Assembly: GCA_964019415.1 (NCBI GenBank)
Contig: OZ025869.1
Coordinates: forward strand, 8,721,214-8,785,213
DNA from: Ianthella basta
Lineage: Eukaryota; Porifera; Demospongiae; Verongiida; Ianthellidae
Reading direction: 5' to 3'
Length of the DNA: 64,000 nt
Shown in pieces: positions 42,690 to 53,801 of this stretch. The notes below the pieces were generated by a model that was given only the letters and a program-made list of their open reading frames with translations, was not told the DNA's origin and did no database searches. The first letter of the stretch is position 1. Every line of letters starts with the position of its first letter. The position numbers were made by a program, and so were the translations under genes.

Positions 42690-43604
42690 CAACCCTCACA
42701 TATAGTACTACTTAAACTGGTCCATGTGCAACCATGCATGCTTGACTTAATAATATAAGCATATAAAAGCATATACCTTGGGAATGAGCAGAAGATGGCA
42801 CACTGACTTCCAAGTTCTGGATACTCTCGATTGAGAGAGGGTCTGACTACAAGGGTGCCACACAACAGAACAGTATTCTAGGTGAGGGAGGACTAAAGTC
42901 TGGTAAAGCATCTTCCGTGTGCTCAATGGGAGGAAAGGACTGGCTCTTCATATACAGGCAATTGCAGCAAAGGCTTTCTTACTGATGTTGGCCAAGTGGG
43001 GTTTCCATTTCAGCTCACAGTCAATGGTAAGCCCAAGGTACTTGGTGGAATTGCTCTGAGGGACTGCCCTTTAGTTGCACTTCTATCTGAAGTGAGGGCT
43101 TCTCAGCTGGCTCAGGCATCAGAAAGGGTTGGTTCTCCAATACCAGCTTCACAACAGGGTTGAAAACCTTGCCGACATTTCGACCAGATGCTCTGCTTCG
43201 CCCAGAAGAAGACCAGAGCATCTGGTCGAAACGTCGGCAAGGTTTTCAACCCTGTTGTGAAGCTGGTATTGGAGAACCAACCCTTTCTGATGCACTTCTA
43301 TCTGCTGGGTGATGCGACTGGAGGTCTTACTACCAAGCGTCATTAACTGGGTTTTGTTTACATTCATCTTTAGCTTGTTGGCCTGAGTCTGGTCAGCAAT
43401 ACGGGCTAGGTCAGCACTGAGGGAATGGGAAACTCCACTGCGGGTCGTGTTGGCTGAATGGATGGTGATGTCATCAGCATATAAGTTCATGGTACAGTCA
43501 ATGGCGGTATCAGGTAAGTCATTGTTGGTCATAGTTGGAATTCCTCTTTCTTCTACAACTTGCTCCTCACAGAAAACCATAAGGCCCTTAGGCTCTCTGG
43601 GCAA
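42690..43604 (-). pseudogene. LINE (CR1/L2-like) reverse transcriptase C-terminal part, interrupted
   Basis: The minus strand encodes CTMNLYADDITIHSANT (YADD catalytic box), LSADLARIADQTQANKLKMN, NKTQLMTLGS and IEVH, then is interrupted by the 201-bp element at 43090-43290. It resumes with IEVQLKG, TIDCELKWKPHLANISKKAF and PHLEYCSVVWHPC near 42860. Frame changes and stops after the insertion show decay. Confidence 0.85.
43090..43290 (-). mobile_element. 201-bp hairpin SINE-like element with 14-bp target duplication
   Basis: The exact duplicate tgcacttctatctg is at 43076-43089 and 43291-43304. Inside, about 43128-43283 is a palindrome (ccaataccagcttcacaaca pairs with tgttgtgaagctggtattgg) followed on the minus strand by a unique tail gagccagctgagaagccctc. 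The host LINE frame is continuous once the insert and one duplicate are ignored. Related copy at 11725-11945. Confidence 0.92.
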
Positions 43605-43929
43605 ACATTAGGGCAGGAAACCTTGAGTTTGTCAACAGTACACTTAACTGCAAACATGCAGTGGGTAAAGGCCAGCTTCCAGTTTCCATCTACCACCAAC
43701 AAACCGCCACAACCTACATTCAATAATATGCAAATATGAATCGAGGAGCTCGGCAATTACATGCATGGGCTACAAGGTTATATATTCCTATACATGCATA
43801 TGTACACTGTGTGCTTCACATTTGTACGCATCTCTTTCCAACCCAGATTCTGAGCATTGCCCATGTGAATACAGGTCGGTAATTCTTCTCTCCTTGCAAC
43901 TCCTCATATACAGCTCACGATCACTGTTT

Positions 43930-44215
43930 GCAGTGAATTATCATGAATTAATCATTGCATTCTCTCTGATGTTCTTCTCCATCTCAGCATTGAAAAATGC
44001 ATCTGAGATCACCTTCCTTGACAGACTTTCTATAGAAAATAAAAATGCAAATACATAATATTATATATTATATTGATACATATACAATATGTGAACATAA
44101 TCAATATCAGTCAGCTGCATACATAATACTTACAACTTACTTGCACTATGGTCCTTATTTGCTTCAGACAAGAACACATCATTGAATGTTTCGGCCAAGC
44201 CTTGGAAAGAGGTCC
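43930..44215 (-). other. Candidate terminal exon pair, unidentified
   Basis: On the minus strand a block around 44143-44211 (CWTSFQGLAETFNDVFLSEA) ends at donor a|gtaagt. It joins in phase with a second block after ttctatag near 44033 (SLSRKVISDAFFNAEMEKNI) that stops at TGA near 43941. Joint phase is consistent; function unknown, and no upstream exon is secure. Confidence 0.3.
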
Positions 44216-44535
44216 AACAATGGTTACTATAAGGGCGTAGTTAGCAATAGACTACTATAATGGTTGCACTGGAAGGTTGTCACAATTCCAGACCTGCACA
44301 CATGACACAGACAACCTGGTAACAGTGGGTCCTATGGCCTACCCCATGCCAGGAACCCCTCCCCCATGAGGTGCCATCCGTATGTGGAGACGAGCGTCAT
44401 GCAGCCTAAGAAGAGATTACAGGGAGCCTGTACGAGCATCCCCAGTCATCTTGGAGGCCTACTGCTTCCAAGAGAGTTAACCCGCGGCCGGCACCGAGGC
44501 GGACCTAGACCCCAAGACCCCCACGGGCCACTCAC

Positions 44536-44704
44536 CACTATCACTTGTTGCAGGCGTCTGCTGCCCTCCCTCGTCGGCCAGCGCCTTCTGAATGAGGGAC
44601 TGGACGATCTCGTTCAGGTCCTCCACGCGCACCACTTGCGGCTGGGAGGCGCCGGTAGTCGGGGGTGTGTCTTGAGAGCTCCCGCTGCCTTCGGGGGATG
44701 CCAT
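44536..44704 (-). other. Candidate first coding exon (MASPEGSGSS...)
   Basis: It opens with ATG in a good context and encodes 56 residues: a Ser/Thr/Pro-rich start, then a helix VEDLNEIVQSLIQKALADEG, ending at a consensus donor (g|gtgag). GC-rich compared with its surroundings. The helix resembles N termini of element-encoded capsid-like proteins, but I cannot assign a family or next exon. Confidence 0.3.
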
Positions 44705-44959
44705 CTCCGCGGACAGACTGAACTGGACAGAAGCAACGTGTTGTAGCGTCTTGCAGGCCAATGTGGTGCACGGCTATCGTCCCCAACATGGAACCGCCTA
44801 CCCACGTGGGGCAGACGACAACGCACGTGACCCACGCCGGCTGGCGACAATAGCCCTGCGAGCTGACCCTGCACATGCCTGCACGCCCCGTGCGACTATC
44901 AGTCACGTGCCGACCTGAAATGGCCTCCAGGTCAATTAACCTGGGTTAACCTGTCATGC

Positions 44960-45415
44960 CAAATTTGGCCCCCCCATAATTAGGCTCCCCGCGGAACCGA
45001 AACAGCAATCGAAATGGTTCCCCCTCTGCTAAATCACCAGCACCAGCGCAGATTGACGGTCAGATTCGTCGTGTACTTGTACCCTGACATCTTTCCCAAG
45101 TTGGAACACATGCTCAATCCAGGATAACATGTTCCGTTCGATGAAAAGGCGATTTCGTTCGTTAGATGGGCGCTTTGGTTCTATGTATAGGCGATTTTGT
45201 TCGATGAGTGGACGATTTTGTTCAATGAATAGACGATTTCCGCTGACATGTCTTCACTGCGCGCTCAAGATCCACCACAACAACGAATATCGGGAGACGA
45301 GAGGGACTTTGTCACTACGGCGGAACCATTACGGCAGCCATTTTCTGCCGTTTTTGGCCCGGCGGAACCATTTTGGCGGGGGGAACTTTTACGGCATGAC
45401 AAACCCTTAACGCGT
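44960..45415 (+). repeat. Second copy of the poly-G/21-bp-core repeat (inverted relative to 21870)
   Basis: It shares cccccccataattaggct, ctgctaaatcaccag, gattcgtcgtgtac and the 21-bp core with 21870-22335. On plus, one frame reads RRFRSLD, GRFGSMY, RRFCSMS, GRFCSMN, RRFPLT then CLHCAL; the same frame is mostly preserved in the other copy. This copy has an extra segment with two gcggaaccattt repeats near 45320-45375. Confidence 0.75.
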
Positions 45416-45949
45416 TAACTCCCACCTAATTGCATTTGTGGTCAGGGCTAGCTATATACACACTATCAGGGTATATGCAAAGAGGGATAGACTGGAAGAT
45501 TTATATTCATATTCATATTATTTTTAAGTGCACCATGCCCTTAATAGGGCACTAGGACCACTGCACTGTCCCATGTAGCACTGATTACAAAAATGACATA
45601 AGCATCAGACGAATCGTAAACTGCTATATCAAAAACAAGTAAATTACTCATCAGTTGGAAACACAACCCCGAATCTACTGATACCAGTCTAGGCCATTCA
45701 TCCACAATAGACCATTGGAGATGTATACATTTTCGCATCCATCTTCCCTGGCTTCCTTTGCTCTCTCCTTTAGCTGCAGTAGATGGTTTCACTGCATCTT
45801 CTTCACGGGCAGCCATTGTCACCTGATTTTCCAATGACACCCTGCTGAAATGTCGTAACACTTACTAGTGGATCTTTGGGAAATGACTGCATAGCCGTCT
45901 TACAGCTGTGTGCCAATGTCTAGCTGCTATCAGGAACGATTAGCTTCGC

Positions 45950-46516
45950 AATTGTGTAAACAATTACCAGGTGAGGAGGGTGTACTTCATCAATAGCAAA
46001 CACAGCCAATCTCTGATGGTAGGCGTCACTGTACAGCATGTCCCTGTATTTTGGAATACTCACGGAGAGATATAGACAAATGTTGTCTTGCCTTTGATGA
46101 CTGCCTGCTTTACGTGGCTATCGTTAGTGATTGATAAAAGCAGCTGATATATTCCTGCCCTGAAGGTTGGACACTTGGTGACGCATTATAGCTGCTGTTG
46201 GTTCAACAACCAACGCGATGCGTCTATCTTCAATGCTGCTTGACTCTGGGCCGCTATCGAGATAGTCAAAAACGAATGGTAGACTTTGGAAGCACACTAA
46301 CTTTCCAAATCTGGTAGGTAGAGTGACAATACCTGCAGCACAGCACTCATTCAAAAGAGGCCAATGAGATTTGGGATGGAGAGAGGTTGCCAGACTTAAA
46401 GGTAACTCAAAATTTGCCAAGCTACATGCGTATACCCCTTGGAACTCAAAAATTACGTATACAGCTACAATGACTTGGAAGGCAGCAAGCATGTCCCTAG
46501 AGCCACTACTCGTCAA
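45950..46516 (-). pseudogene. RecQ-like helicase, N-terminal half (broken)
   Basis: The minus strand encodes ECCAAGIVTLPTRFGKLVCF, where a RecQ Walker A would read PTGxGKS. ALVVEPTAAIMRHQVSNLQG (motif Ia region), VKQAVIKGKTTFVYISP, then IPKYRDMLYSDAYHQRLAVF and AIDEVH (motif II, DEAH-type) follow. Two frame shifts and stops occur between blocks, and the P-loop has Arg for Gly and Leu for Ser/Thr, so ATP binding is lost. Confidence 0.75.
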
Positions 46517-46704
46517 ACGTAGGAACTCTGAAGGGAAAAAGTACTTTGTGAATGATAATACATCTGATGAGAATATAGTTCCATGAATACGTTATACATG
46601 CACATGTACGAGTACACAGTACAAGCCAGTAACAATAACAATGATAATTGCATTGCTAACTGAACCATGCGTAAACTAGACACAGATCAATCAGAAGCCA
46701 CTGG

Positions 46705-47760
46705 CTACAATTCAATCCTTATGTCGTATATAACAGTCTCATGTATTATTTGATCATCCTCACCCTCACACAGGTCGCGTTCACCCTCACACAAATCACA
46801 CTCGCCCTCACACAGATCAAAGCACAGATCATTTGAGATCGATCTAAAGAGGCCATTTCCAACACCCTTGATGCAATCAATTTGTCTCTTCTGGTCTTGC
46901 AATGCTTTTTGAATCGGCTGATAATCACTGGTAGTTGGCAGAGTGATGTTATTTGGTGCAAAAATGCTGCAGTAATCAGGATGTGATGATGAAAGAAGAT
47001 ATAATAGAATCAATCGACCACTTAAATTTTCGCAGTGCCTCTTCTGTAGACATCCCCAGAACCACTCGCTGTGTAGGGATATAAAGGAGAATGATGGTGT
47101 ATGTAAATAGGGTAACCCATCTTTGCGTTTGCACAACTACTGACATGGGTGAACCGTAAATCTGCTCACTGTCTTGGATGCATATTGTGGAGACATACCT
47201 TGTCAATTTAATTAAGTATAATGTTATTCAGAAAAAGTGCTGTTCTTAGACATACCTGCAAAAGTACTTGGTTCCTCCTGATCACAATCAGTGGGATGTC
47301 TCGTGTGGGCACCAGTAGTCGGTAGTGACACAAAGTATCTAATCTCTGTAGTTTGGATCCCTGTTCTAATATGATGTCTTAATTTTGCTAGCTTTTCCTC
47401 CTTTAGTTGTCTCATTTTAGTCTTTGTTTTTCTTCATTGGAAATCTTGTAATCTTGGTATAATGTGTATTGCCTAACTAAAATATTTGCCATGCATCCTA
47501 ATTTTGTTGTACCTTTTTGATCGCCAGCTTTTGTAATCTTCCCTATATTGACAGTTATATTCTGTAGCACCATCTGCTGTAAAGGGCATGTCATCAAATT
47601 CTGTGTCTTTGCTACCTTCTCTTCCTCCAATAAAGACATTTTGCAGACAATCATGACAGGAAGTAATCAATGCTTGCACACTTTTCATGCATATCCAAAA
47701 AGGATATTAAATGCGCTAACTGCTTTGGAATCATATCTTTCTAACTCTAGAACACTTTAA
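46705..47760 (-). pseudogene. OTU-like / element-encoded protein remnants
   Basis: At 46850-46900 the minus strand reads IDCIKGVGNGLFRSISNDL, matching the OTU protease catalytic loop GDGNCLFRAI; the nucleophile Cys is Gly here. A 24-base-scale duplication adds CEGECDLCEGERDLCEGEDD. Higher blocks (47224-47415: RYFVSLPTTGAHTRHPTDCD; 47473-47688: PFTADGATEYNCQYREDYKS) look like upstream domains of a large transposon protein. Frames are disconnected. Confidence 0.5.
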
Positions 47761-47769
47761 GACAGATGT

Positions 47770-48495
47770 GTCACTGAAACTCCTTGCTGCTCTTGAAAAG
47801 ACACTTTCTGATTGCTCAGCAGAAATCATTTCTCCGTCAACTCATTTTTGTATTGTCAGAAGCACGATTTCTGCCCATGAAATGTCAGGGCAGGCAGCCA
47901 AGCTCAAAGCACTAGTCAAACAGTATAGACACCCAGTTTGCTTACAAATGTATATGGATTGAAAAACTAGATGTCAGAAATTCAGACTCATGTCCCAGTC
48001 AAATAGAACAGAAACAGAAGCTGGTTTAAAATGCGTTGAAACATATAGCACAGGAACTCAATACACAGCACTAGGCTGTTGCTCAATGAAGCGACTCATA
48101 CTTGCTCTGTGCTTGACATCTTGCACCTGATCTACAGTCAGATGTTATGAATTGCACACCCTCTGGGACAGCCTTAAAGCATTCTGAGAATAGATTTGTC
48201 CAAGGATTGGTAACTTCCTCTAACTGACCTCATCGCCAATCATTAACAACATTGACTATAAAGTTATTTACCGGTATATGTATGGCATGGTTGCATGCAA
48301 TGCTTAAAACTATGTAAGAATGATCAATCCAATCTATGATTGCTGTATCATGTTATTGGTAGCACATCATGTACTATTATGTTATATGCACAATTAGCTA
48401 GCTATTTATCATCCTTTTGCAAGTCTGTGCTGTCTTGCCTTCTTGCAGCTGTATTTTTTCTTCATTTTCTTACTGTAAATGGAACAGTTGGTCTG
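47770..48495. other. No recognised gene
   Basis: Short frames only; AT-rich around 48240-48410. No element ends recognised. Confidence 0.35.
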
Positions 48496-48498
48496 TAG

Positions 48499-48853
48499 CC
48501 GATGCTCCCAGAGTTTCCCCTCCAAGTTACATACAAAAGCTTCAGAATACAAACCGCTACGCCACAAACTGGAACTTGGGCCAAGCCAACTATGTTGCCT
48601 TCATTACTTGGGATGGCTTCAACTGCTCATACAGTGAGTTGGTGTCAGGAGTTGTGTACAGGTAAGATTGTTGTACAGTATGTCGTTTGTTGGAGCATGC
48701 AACGTGTTTTAATTGACTGCCATGGATCATACTTAGTTGCCTAGCTGTTAATGCCTTTTTCCATTCATACGGGCTTTTCCACTTATATGGAGGCTTTCCT
48801 CAACTTCTGCAGACCACTTGCTGGTCCTTGCTCTGTGGCAGTTCTGGCAGCAG
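48499..48853 (+). CDS. Unidentified two-exon coding segment
   Basis: Exon 48499-48661 (acceptor gtctgtag, donor ag|gtaag) encodes about 54 residues including NTNRYATNWNLGQANYVAFI and TWDGFNCSYSELVSGVVYR. It joins in phase with exon 48813-48853 (acceptor cttctgcag, donor g|gtaatg) encoding PLAGPCSVAVLAAG. Both junctions have good consensus and the frame is open across them. No family recognised; further exons on either side were not found, so it may be a gene fragment. Confidence 0.4.
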
Positions 48854-49049
48854 GTAATGCAGTGAATGAATTTGACAGGACAGACCCTTTGTTGTAACTA
48901 GGAAATCCGCAGTGATGCACTGATTGAAGAAGCTTGTCCGGCTAGGTTGCATCACTGGTAGTTCTCTTGGAAGTCACTAGCCAAAGATTTGATTTCTTTA
49001 CCAAACGTTTTGGCAGCTGACTGCTGCCTTCTTCAGTGGTAATGGCTTA

Positions 49050-49544
49050 CAGAGTGTGTGGTGGTTAAATAGGTGAGGGTGACAGCTATTGATGTGACAG
49101 CTGGTGATGTGACAGATGATGATGAATAAAATTGATGTGAGTGGTTGTAATTAGCAGTTGTGGGGTGTAAATTATGAATGTCTTGTAGCTGTGGGGAAGT
49201 GGGTCTAACCCTCTGTTCAGGAGGTTGGATTCCTTGTGGATCACCCAGGACTCTAGGAGGCACCGTCTGGAGGTGTGGGAACAGGTGTCAATAACATTTG
49301 CCTTATTCCCCTTCATCATACCTAGGAAATCCACGGTGATGCACTGCCACCACAGCAACACCAACATGATTACGTTAATAGGTGTGCAGCAGTGGAGAAC
49401 CAGATGACCCTGGAGAGGTGTCAAGTTTGTATTTGACAGCTGTGGATGTCCTAAACAAAAAGTAATCTGGAACTGCAAGAGAAGACAAAGTAGGTAACAG
49501 CATGCTTGATCTGAGTAGGACAGTGCGTGGGTATGGGACCTCAC
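49050..49544 (-). pseudogene. Retroelement C-terminal (Penelope/GIY-YIG-like) fragment
   Basis: The minus strand encodes GNKANVIDTCSHTSRRCLLE, SWVIHKESNLLNRGLDPLP, S-YKTFI, matching the end of GIY-YIG-containing retroelement proteins (A.V.D......R...ES..I......NR..G.LP..Y). The adjacent accaaacgttttggcagctg and gctgccttcttcagtgg (about 49000-49040) are typical 3' sequence of such elements. Only the terminus remains. Confidence 0.55.
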
Positions 49545-50030
49545 TATATCATGATTGGTACTGTGCCTTTTTTGCTATTTAGCTCACATAAGTAATACCT
49601 TTTGCCAAGAGTAGTCACTGGTGGCTGTTGTTCTCCTGGTGCTCGTGGAAGGAAAGTGGGCAAGGCTAAACAGCTCTGCATTTTGCAATAAGTCCTCACT
49701 TAAGAGGAAAGGGCACTGCAACACCAAAATTGACTGGATTCTTCATTTTGATGGCTAGCATATATGTAGCCTACAAACTGTATAAAATACATAGAATTGC
49801 ATTGCTTTGTTTATGTAGCCAGTATGCTTATAAACAACAGACAATTTTAAGACAATCTGTCTTACGTTAGCAGCTGCTACAGTACACCAAAACATGGAAT
49901 TGTACACATATATTCACAAACACATGCACAGGTACAAGGGTTCCCTTGGGCATTACTAAAACGCGGAATAACGGAATAACGGAATAGCGGAATAACAGAA
50001 TAGCGGAATAACGGAATTAGATATATTAAA

Positions 50031-50168
50031 ATGGCGGACGAGTCGTACGCAAACAACTCTCTCTGGCGTGTGCTTCTGCCCAGAAAGGTTCGAATTTTGA
50101 ACGAAAGGAAGGGAAATGGGTATGTTGATAACTTCTTGGAAGTGGTTTACCCAGAAATGCTTCTTTGA
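50031..50168 (+). other. Small open frame conserved in both arms
   Basis: ATGGCGGACG starts a 45-codon frame (MADESYANNSLWRVLLPRKV...) present also in the right arm on the minus strand (about 51307-51444) with one amino-acid change. The ATGGCGG start and upstream AT-rich sequence look like a first exon with promoter. No homologue recognised. Confidence 0.3.
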
Positions 50169-50744
50169 ATTAAAACAGCAGCTAATCACAGTTTCCTTGC
50201 ACAAAAAGCTCGAGAAAGGCACCGTACAACCCACTATCCACTCAACGGCAGAGCCTCCGTCGCTCGCCGAAGTAGAGTTTCATCCTATCTTGCTGCGTGT
50301 ATACCACATATCTTATCCCCACACCCAGCACCAGGCAGGCTTTTGGTGGGGGAAGTGGAGGGATAAATTGAAGGTTTGTGAGTGGGGGGGGGATGAATTG
50401 CCCTCCCACCTTGAAGAGTTTGTGGCTCTATTCTGCCCCCTCCCCCCCTCACACACAAAAGTACACTTTAGCATTTCACAGAGCCATTCTATGCATGTAG
50501 CTATTGGTACACTCATGCAGTGCATGTCACTGTGCTTGTGTGTGAGCATGTGTACATGTGCGTGTGTATGGTCTGTGCATGTGTGTGTGTGTGTGTGTGA
50601 GTAAGTGGAATGTGTGTGTGAGTGGAGTGTGTATGTGATGTGTATGCGTATGTACATGTGTGTGTGAGTGGAGGTGTAGTGTGTGCATGTATGTCACTGT
50701 TTGTGCCACTGTGTGTGTGTAAGTCAAATCAATGCTCAAGGATA

Positions 50745-51055
50745 TTAAATTGTGATGCCTAAGTTAGCGAGTAGCAAGTGTTTGTGCTCTGGCTGTAACT
50801 TTGCCTTTAGGTCAGGGTCAACGACTAGGTTGTCTCCATGAAACTGAGGCCAGTTGGCCTGGAGACACGGCAAATACACGTGGTAGTAAGCATTGCCATG
50901 TCTGCTCATTGGCATTCCTGTAATGGGACTGTTAAAGTGCCTTTCTTCCATGTGCTGAATTGTCATGTTGTACGGTGGAACGGCTTAGCATCCAGAAGGT
51001 GTCCTGGGGAACTTTTGCCTGCATCCACTGCACATGCTTATCTTGCCAGCAAGCA
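50745..51055 (-). pseudogene. Element-associated Cys/His domain fragment
   Basis: The minus strand encodes GKISMCSGCRQKFPRTPSGC, stop, then AVPPYNMTIQHMEERHFNSP, ANYYHVYLPCLQAN-type sequence and LQPEHKHLLLANLGITI. The layout CxxC, PPYN, E.R, YYH..C and a C-terminal HK..L...G is one I associate with a domain in transposon proteins of marine invertebrates, but I cannot name it. One internal TAA. Confidence 0.35.
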
Positions 51056-51619
51056 AAACCAGTCTGAATGGTCCCCCCCCCCCCTCCCACTCACAAACCT
51101 TCAATTTATCCCTCCACTTCCCCCACCAAAAGCCTGCCTGGTGCTGGGTGTGGGGATAAGATATGTGGTATACACGCAGCAAGATAGGATGAAACTCTAC
51201 TTCGGCGAGCGACGGAGGCTCTGCCGTTGAGTGGATAGTGGGTTGTACGGTGCCTTTCTCGAGCTTTTTGTGCGAGGAAACTGTGATTAGCTGCTGTTTT
51301 AATTCAAAGAAGCATTTCTGGGTAAACCACTTCCAAGAAGTTATCAACATACCCATTTCCCTTCCTTTCGTTCGAAATTCGAACCTTTCTGGGCAGAAGC
51401 ACACGCCAGAGAGAGTTGTTTGCGTACGACTCGTCCGCCATTTTAATATATCTAATTCCGTTATTCCGTTATTCCATTATTCCGCTATTCCGTTATTCCG
51501 CTATTCCGTATTCCGCGTTTTAGTAATGCCGGGTTCCCTTGTACCTGGACAATATACAGACAACGGTTTTCATAATCCAGAAGTGAGCAAAGAGCCTGTC
51601 GCCAAAATACCACCATACA

Positions 51620-51835
51620 GGAACACAGCATGACCTGTCAAAGTACGAATGTGTGGTTTCGGAAGAAGCAGAGTGCCTTTTCTCGTTTCTCGGCAAGGAT
51701 TACGATGTTCCCAGTGCGCACCCTACGCAGGTAATCTGGGTCAATACTTCTTGCGGAGCTGGTTTGCTCTCCAATCAGTCGTCGTACAAGAAATACTGGC
51801 TGCGCGCCCTAAGGTACACCATGACAACAAAGTAA
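51620..51835 (+). other. Unidentified open frame right of the inverted-repeat element
   Basis: About 70 codons (KYECVVSEEAECLFSFLGKD, VIWVNTSCGAGLLSNQSSYK) open to TAA at 51833-51835, without recognised motifs or clear splice sites. The following 51836-52360 has no recognisable gene. Confidence 0.2.
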
Positions 51836-52364
51836 AAGCGAAGCTTGGGAGATATGTGTTGCAGATCCTTTCCCCTGTAATCCAGGGGAAAGAGAAAAAA
51901 ACTCAGCTTCTTCCAGTGATCTCCGCTGTTGATCTGCACGCACACACAGTGCCAATACCTCAGTACACAGAACATGATCTACATACAAAACAACAAGGAC
52001 ATTAGGTAGTCCAGGTTGACAGAACATGAAATCTGTACACTTGTTCCCCATCCAGTTTACTGTACATCAGTAGGTCAACTACAGTCGTGACTCAGATGTG
52101 ATACGCCATGTACATGTAACTGACGTTGTTAGGGCTTCAGTTGCTCAGGAGCACTGCAATTGATCATGTACGTGGAACATTCTAAAAATGCTGTTGCTAC
52201 TGGCAGCCACTATTTGTGTGTAGTGACATGTCACACCATACGTATCTGTGTGATGTAGGGGTATAAGCTACAGCACAGTACAACCCAATGACATTGAACA
52301 CAAACCCCCGACTCTGTATGTTAACTAACACTCTGACAACACATTAGGCTAGTTAGAGTTAAAG

Positions 52365-52824
52365 GCACATTAGAGTAGTCATCAGCACCATTGCATTTGG
52401 AATGGGGGTGGATATCAGCTACATTCGCCTCGTCATCCATTATGGCCCTGCTGCTGATATCAATGACTACTTCTAGAGTCTACTAGAGTCTGGGACAGCA
52501 GGAAGGAACAGTGGTGCAAGTGCTGCAGTATTGTATAACATGGGAAACATTAGCAAGGACATGAAAGAATACACCAAGACTGACCAGTGTTGCGAAAGTG
52601 TTCGCTGGGCTATTTTGGACACAAAGCAACTGCATTTGACAGCAGCAACAGGCATGCATGTTGTGATGTCTTTAAGTGACAGTGCCAATGTAACGGAGAA
52701 TACTGTGGATACCAATGCGATGTGGCTGAAAGGCGCATTTCGGGGAAAGATGGGGATCTCAAGCTGTGAGTTATGTATATTGCAGCCTATGTACATGCAT
52801 AGCATTCAACCATTTTCTTTGTAA
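52365..52824 (+). pseudogene. RecQ-like helicase, C-terminal half (broken)
   Basis: The plus strand encodes [36 protein letters not shown] (RecQ motif V), a TAG stop, then LLESGTAGRNSGASAAVLYN where motif VI would be ESGRAGRDG. A zinc-region-like DQCCESVRWAILD follows. The first motif VI Arg is Thr here, so arginine-finger function is lost. It is on the opposite strand from the N-terminal RecQ half 6 kb away. Confidence 0.78.
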
Positions 52825-53094
52825 TAAGATTAAATAATAAAGACACATGTTAAAGTCCTTTCAGTATGTCTGTCGACTTCTGTTGTACAGTAAAATTAAA
52901 AGATTATGAAAAGGTGTATGAAAGTCTTTTGTCTATTGCCTGCTGGATTCCCAGTTGCTGCCTTTTAGTTTTTAGCCAATCATGCATCTTTGCTGGATCT
53001 GGCAGTAATTTGTAAATGGGTTGGCACGAGTGGACTTGAAAGCAGTATGGGATCTTCCAGGTACTTGCTGAAATATATTGGGTTTACATTAATT

Positions 53095-53801
53095 ATCTTC
53101 AAAAGACTGTGAAGTCTTCCTTGGCCGGTGGCAGATCGTGCTTGCCACTTGTGTCGTGGAAGGCAAGAAGTGGGTCCAATTGCTTCAGCAATGGTTGCAT
53201 AGGCCCAAGAAAGTTGGCGATTCTGTTGGCATTGCGATCACTTATGTTTGCCATGAAAGGGCTGATGTCGTTCTTAAATAGCTGCTTCATGTACTCCTCC
53301 TGCAAATCAAGTTGAATGTTCTAGCCAACACTTCCATGTGCATTGCAGAAGCGATTCCACAGTAGCTTGTGTGCTACTCTAGGTACTCTAGGTATCAGCA
53401 ATGCCTCCACCTGAGCGATGAGTTGGAAAGCTTCAATAGCTATCTGCTCTAGGAAAATACTTTTGGACATGTTCCAGAATGTCAATCATGTCTGCCGTGG
53501 TGCTCTCATTCTTCTTCAGAACTCCAGGTGGAATCTAAGAACAGCATGCATGTTTCAATATCATGATTGTAAACACATACAGGGCTAATGAGATGCTGCA
53601 ATGCATACTCACCATTACAGATTTCTCTGCCATTTCTTTAGAGTACTGATGTGGAATTGCTTCTTGGACAGCACAGGACAGCTGTTCAAATTGGGGCAGC
53701 TTGCTCACTATGATTCGGGCTGTCAGCACAATGTACTCTTCCCTCAGTCTAGCACAGTCAGCCTCTGATGGCAGCCATTTGCTAAGAGGCAAGACCTCCA
53801 T
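53095..53801 (-). pseudogene. DUF6589-like transposon protein remnant
   Basis: The minus strand encodes LPLSKWLPSEADCARLREEY, IVLTARIIVSKLPQFEQLSC, then IPHQYSKEMAEKSVMV, and after a break a PPGV-KNESTTADMIDILE-like segment and FLGPMQPLLKQL at 53099-53305. HxYxxEM..KS is the pattern I associate with the widespread DUF6589 element protein of cnidarians and sponges. Stops and frame shifts separate the blocks. Confidence 0.5.

Larger units (their letters stand above)
49929..51548. mobile_element. 1.6-kb element with about 465-bp inverted terminal repeats
   Basis: Left arm 49929-50395 and right arm 51078-51548 are nearly identical inverted copies. Both carry a cggaataa-type 8-bp tandem array (about 49968-50018 and 51455-51515) near the outer ends. 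The central 0.7 kb holds TG-rich low-complexity sequence and a minus-strand coding remnant. Arm-to-arm changes are few (for example Asn to Ser in the small frame, and G-run length), so the arms are recent or kept alike by gene conversion. Confidence 0.85.
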
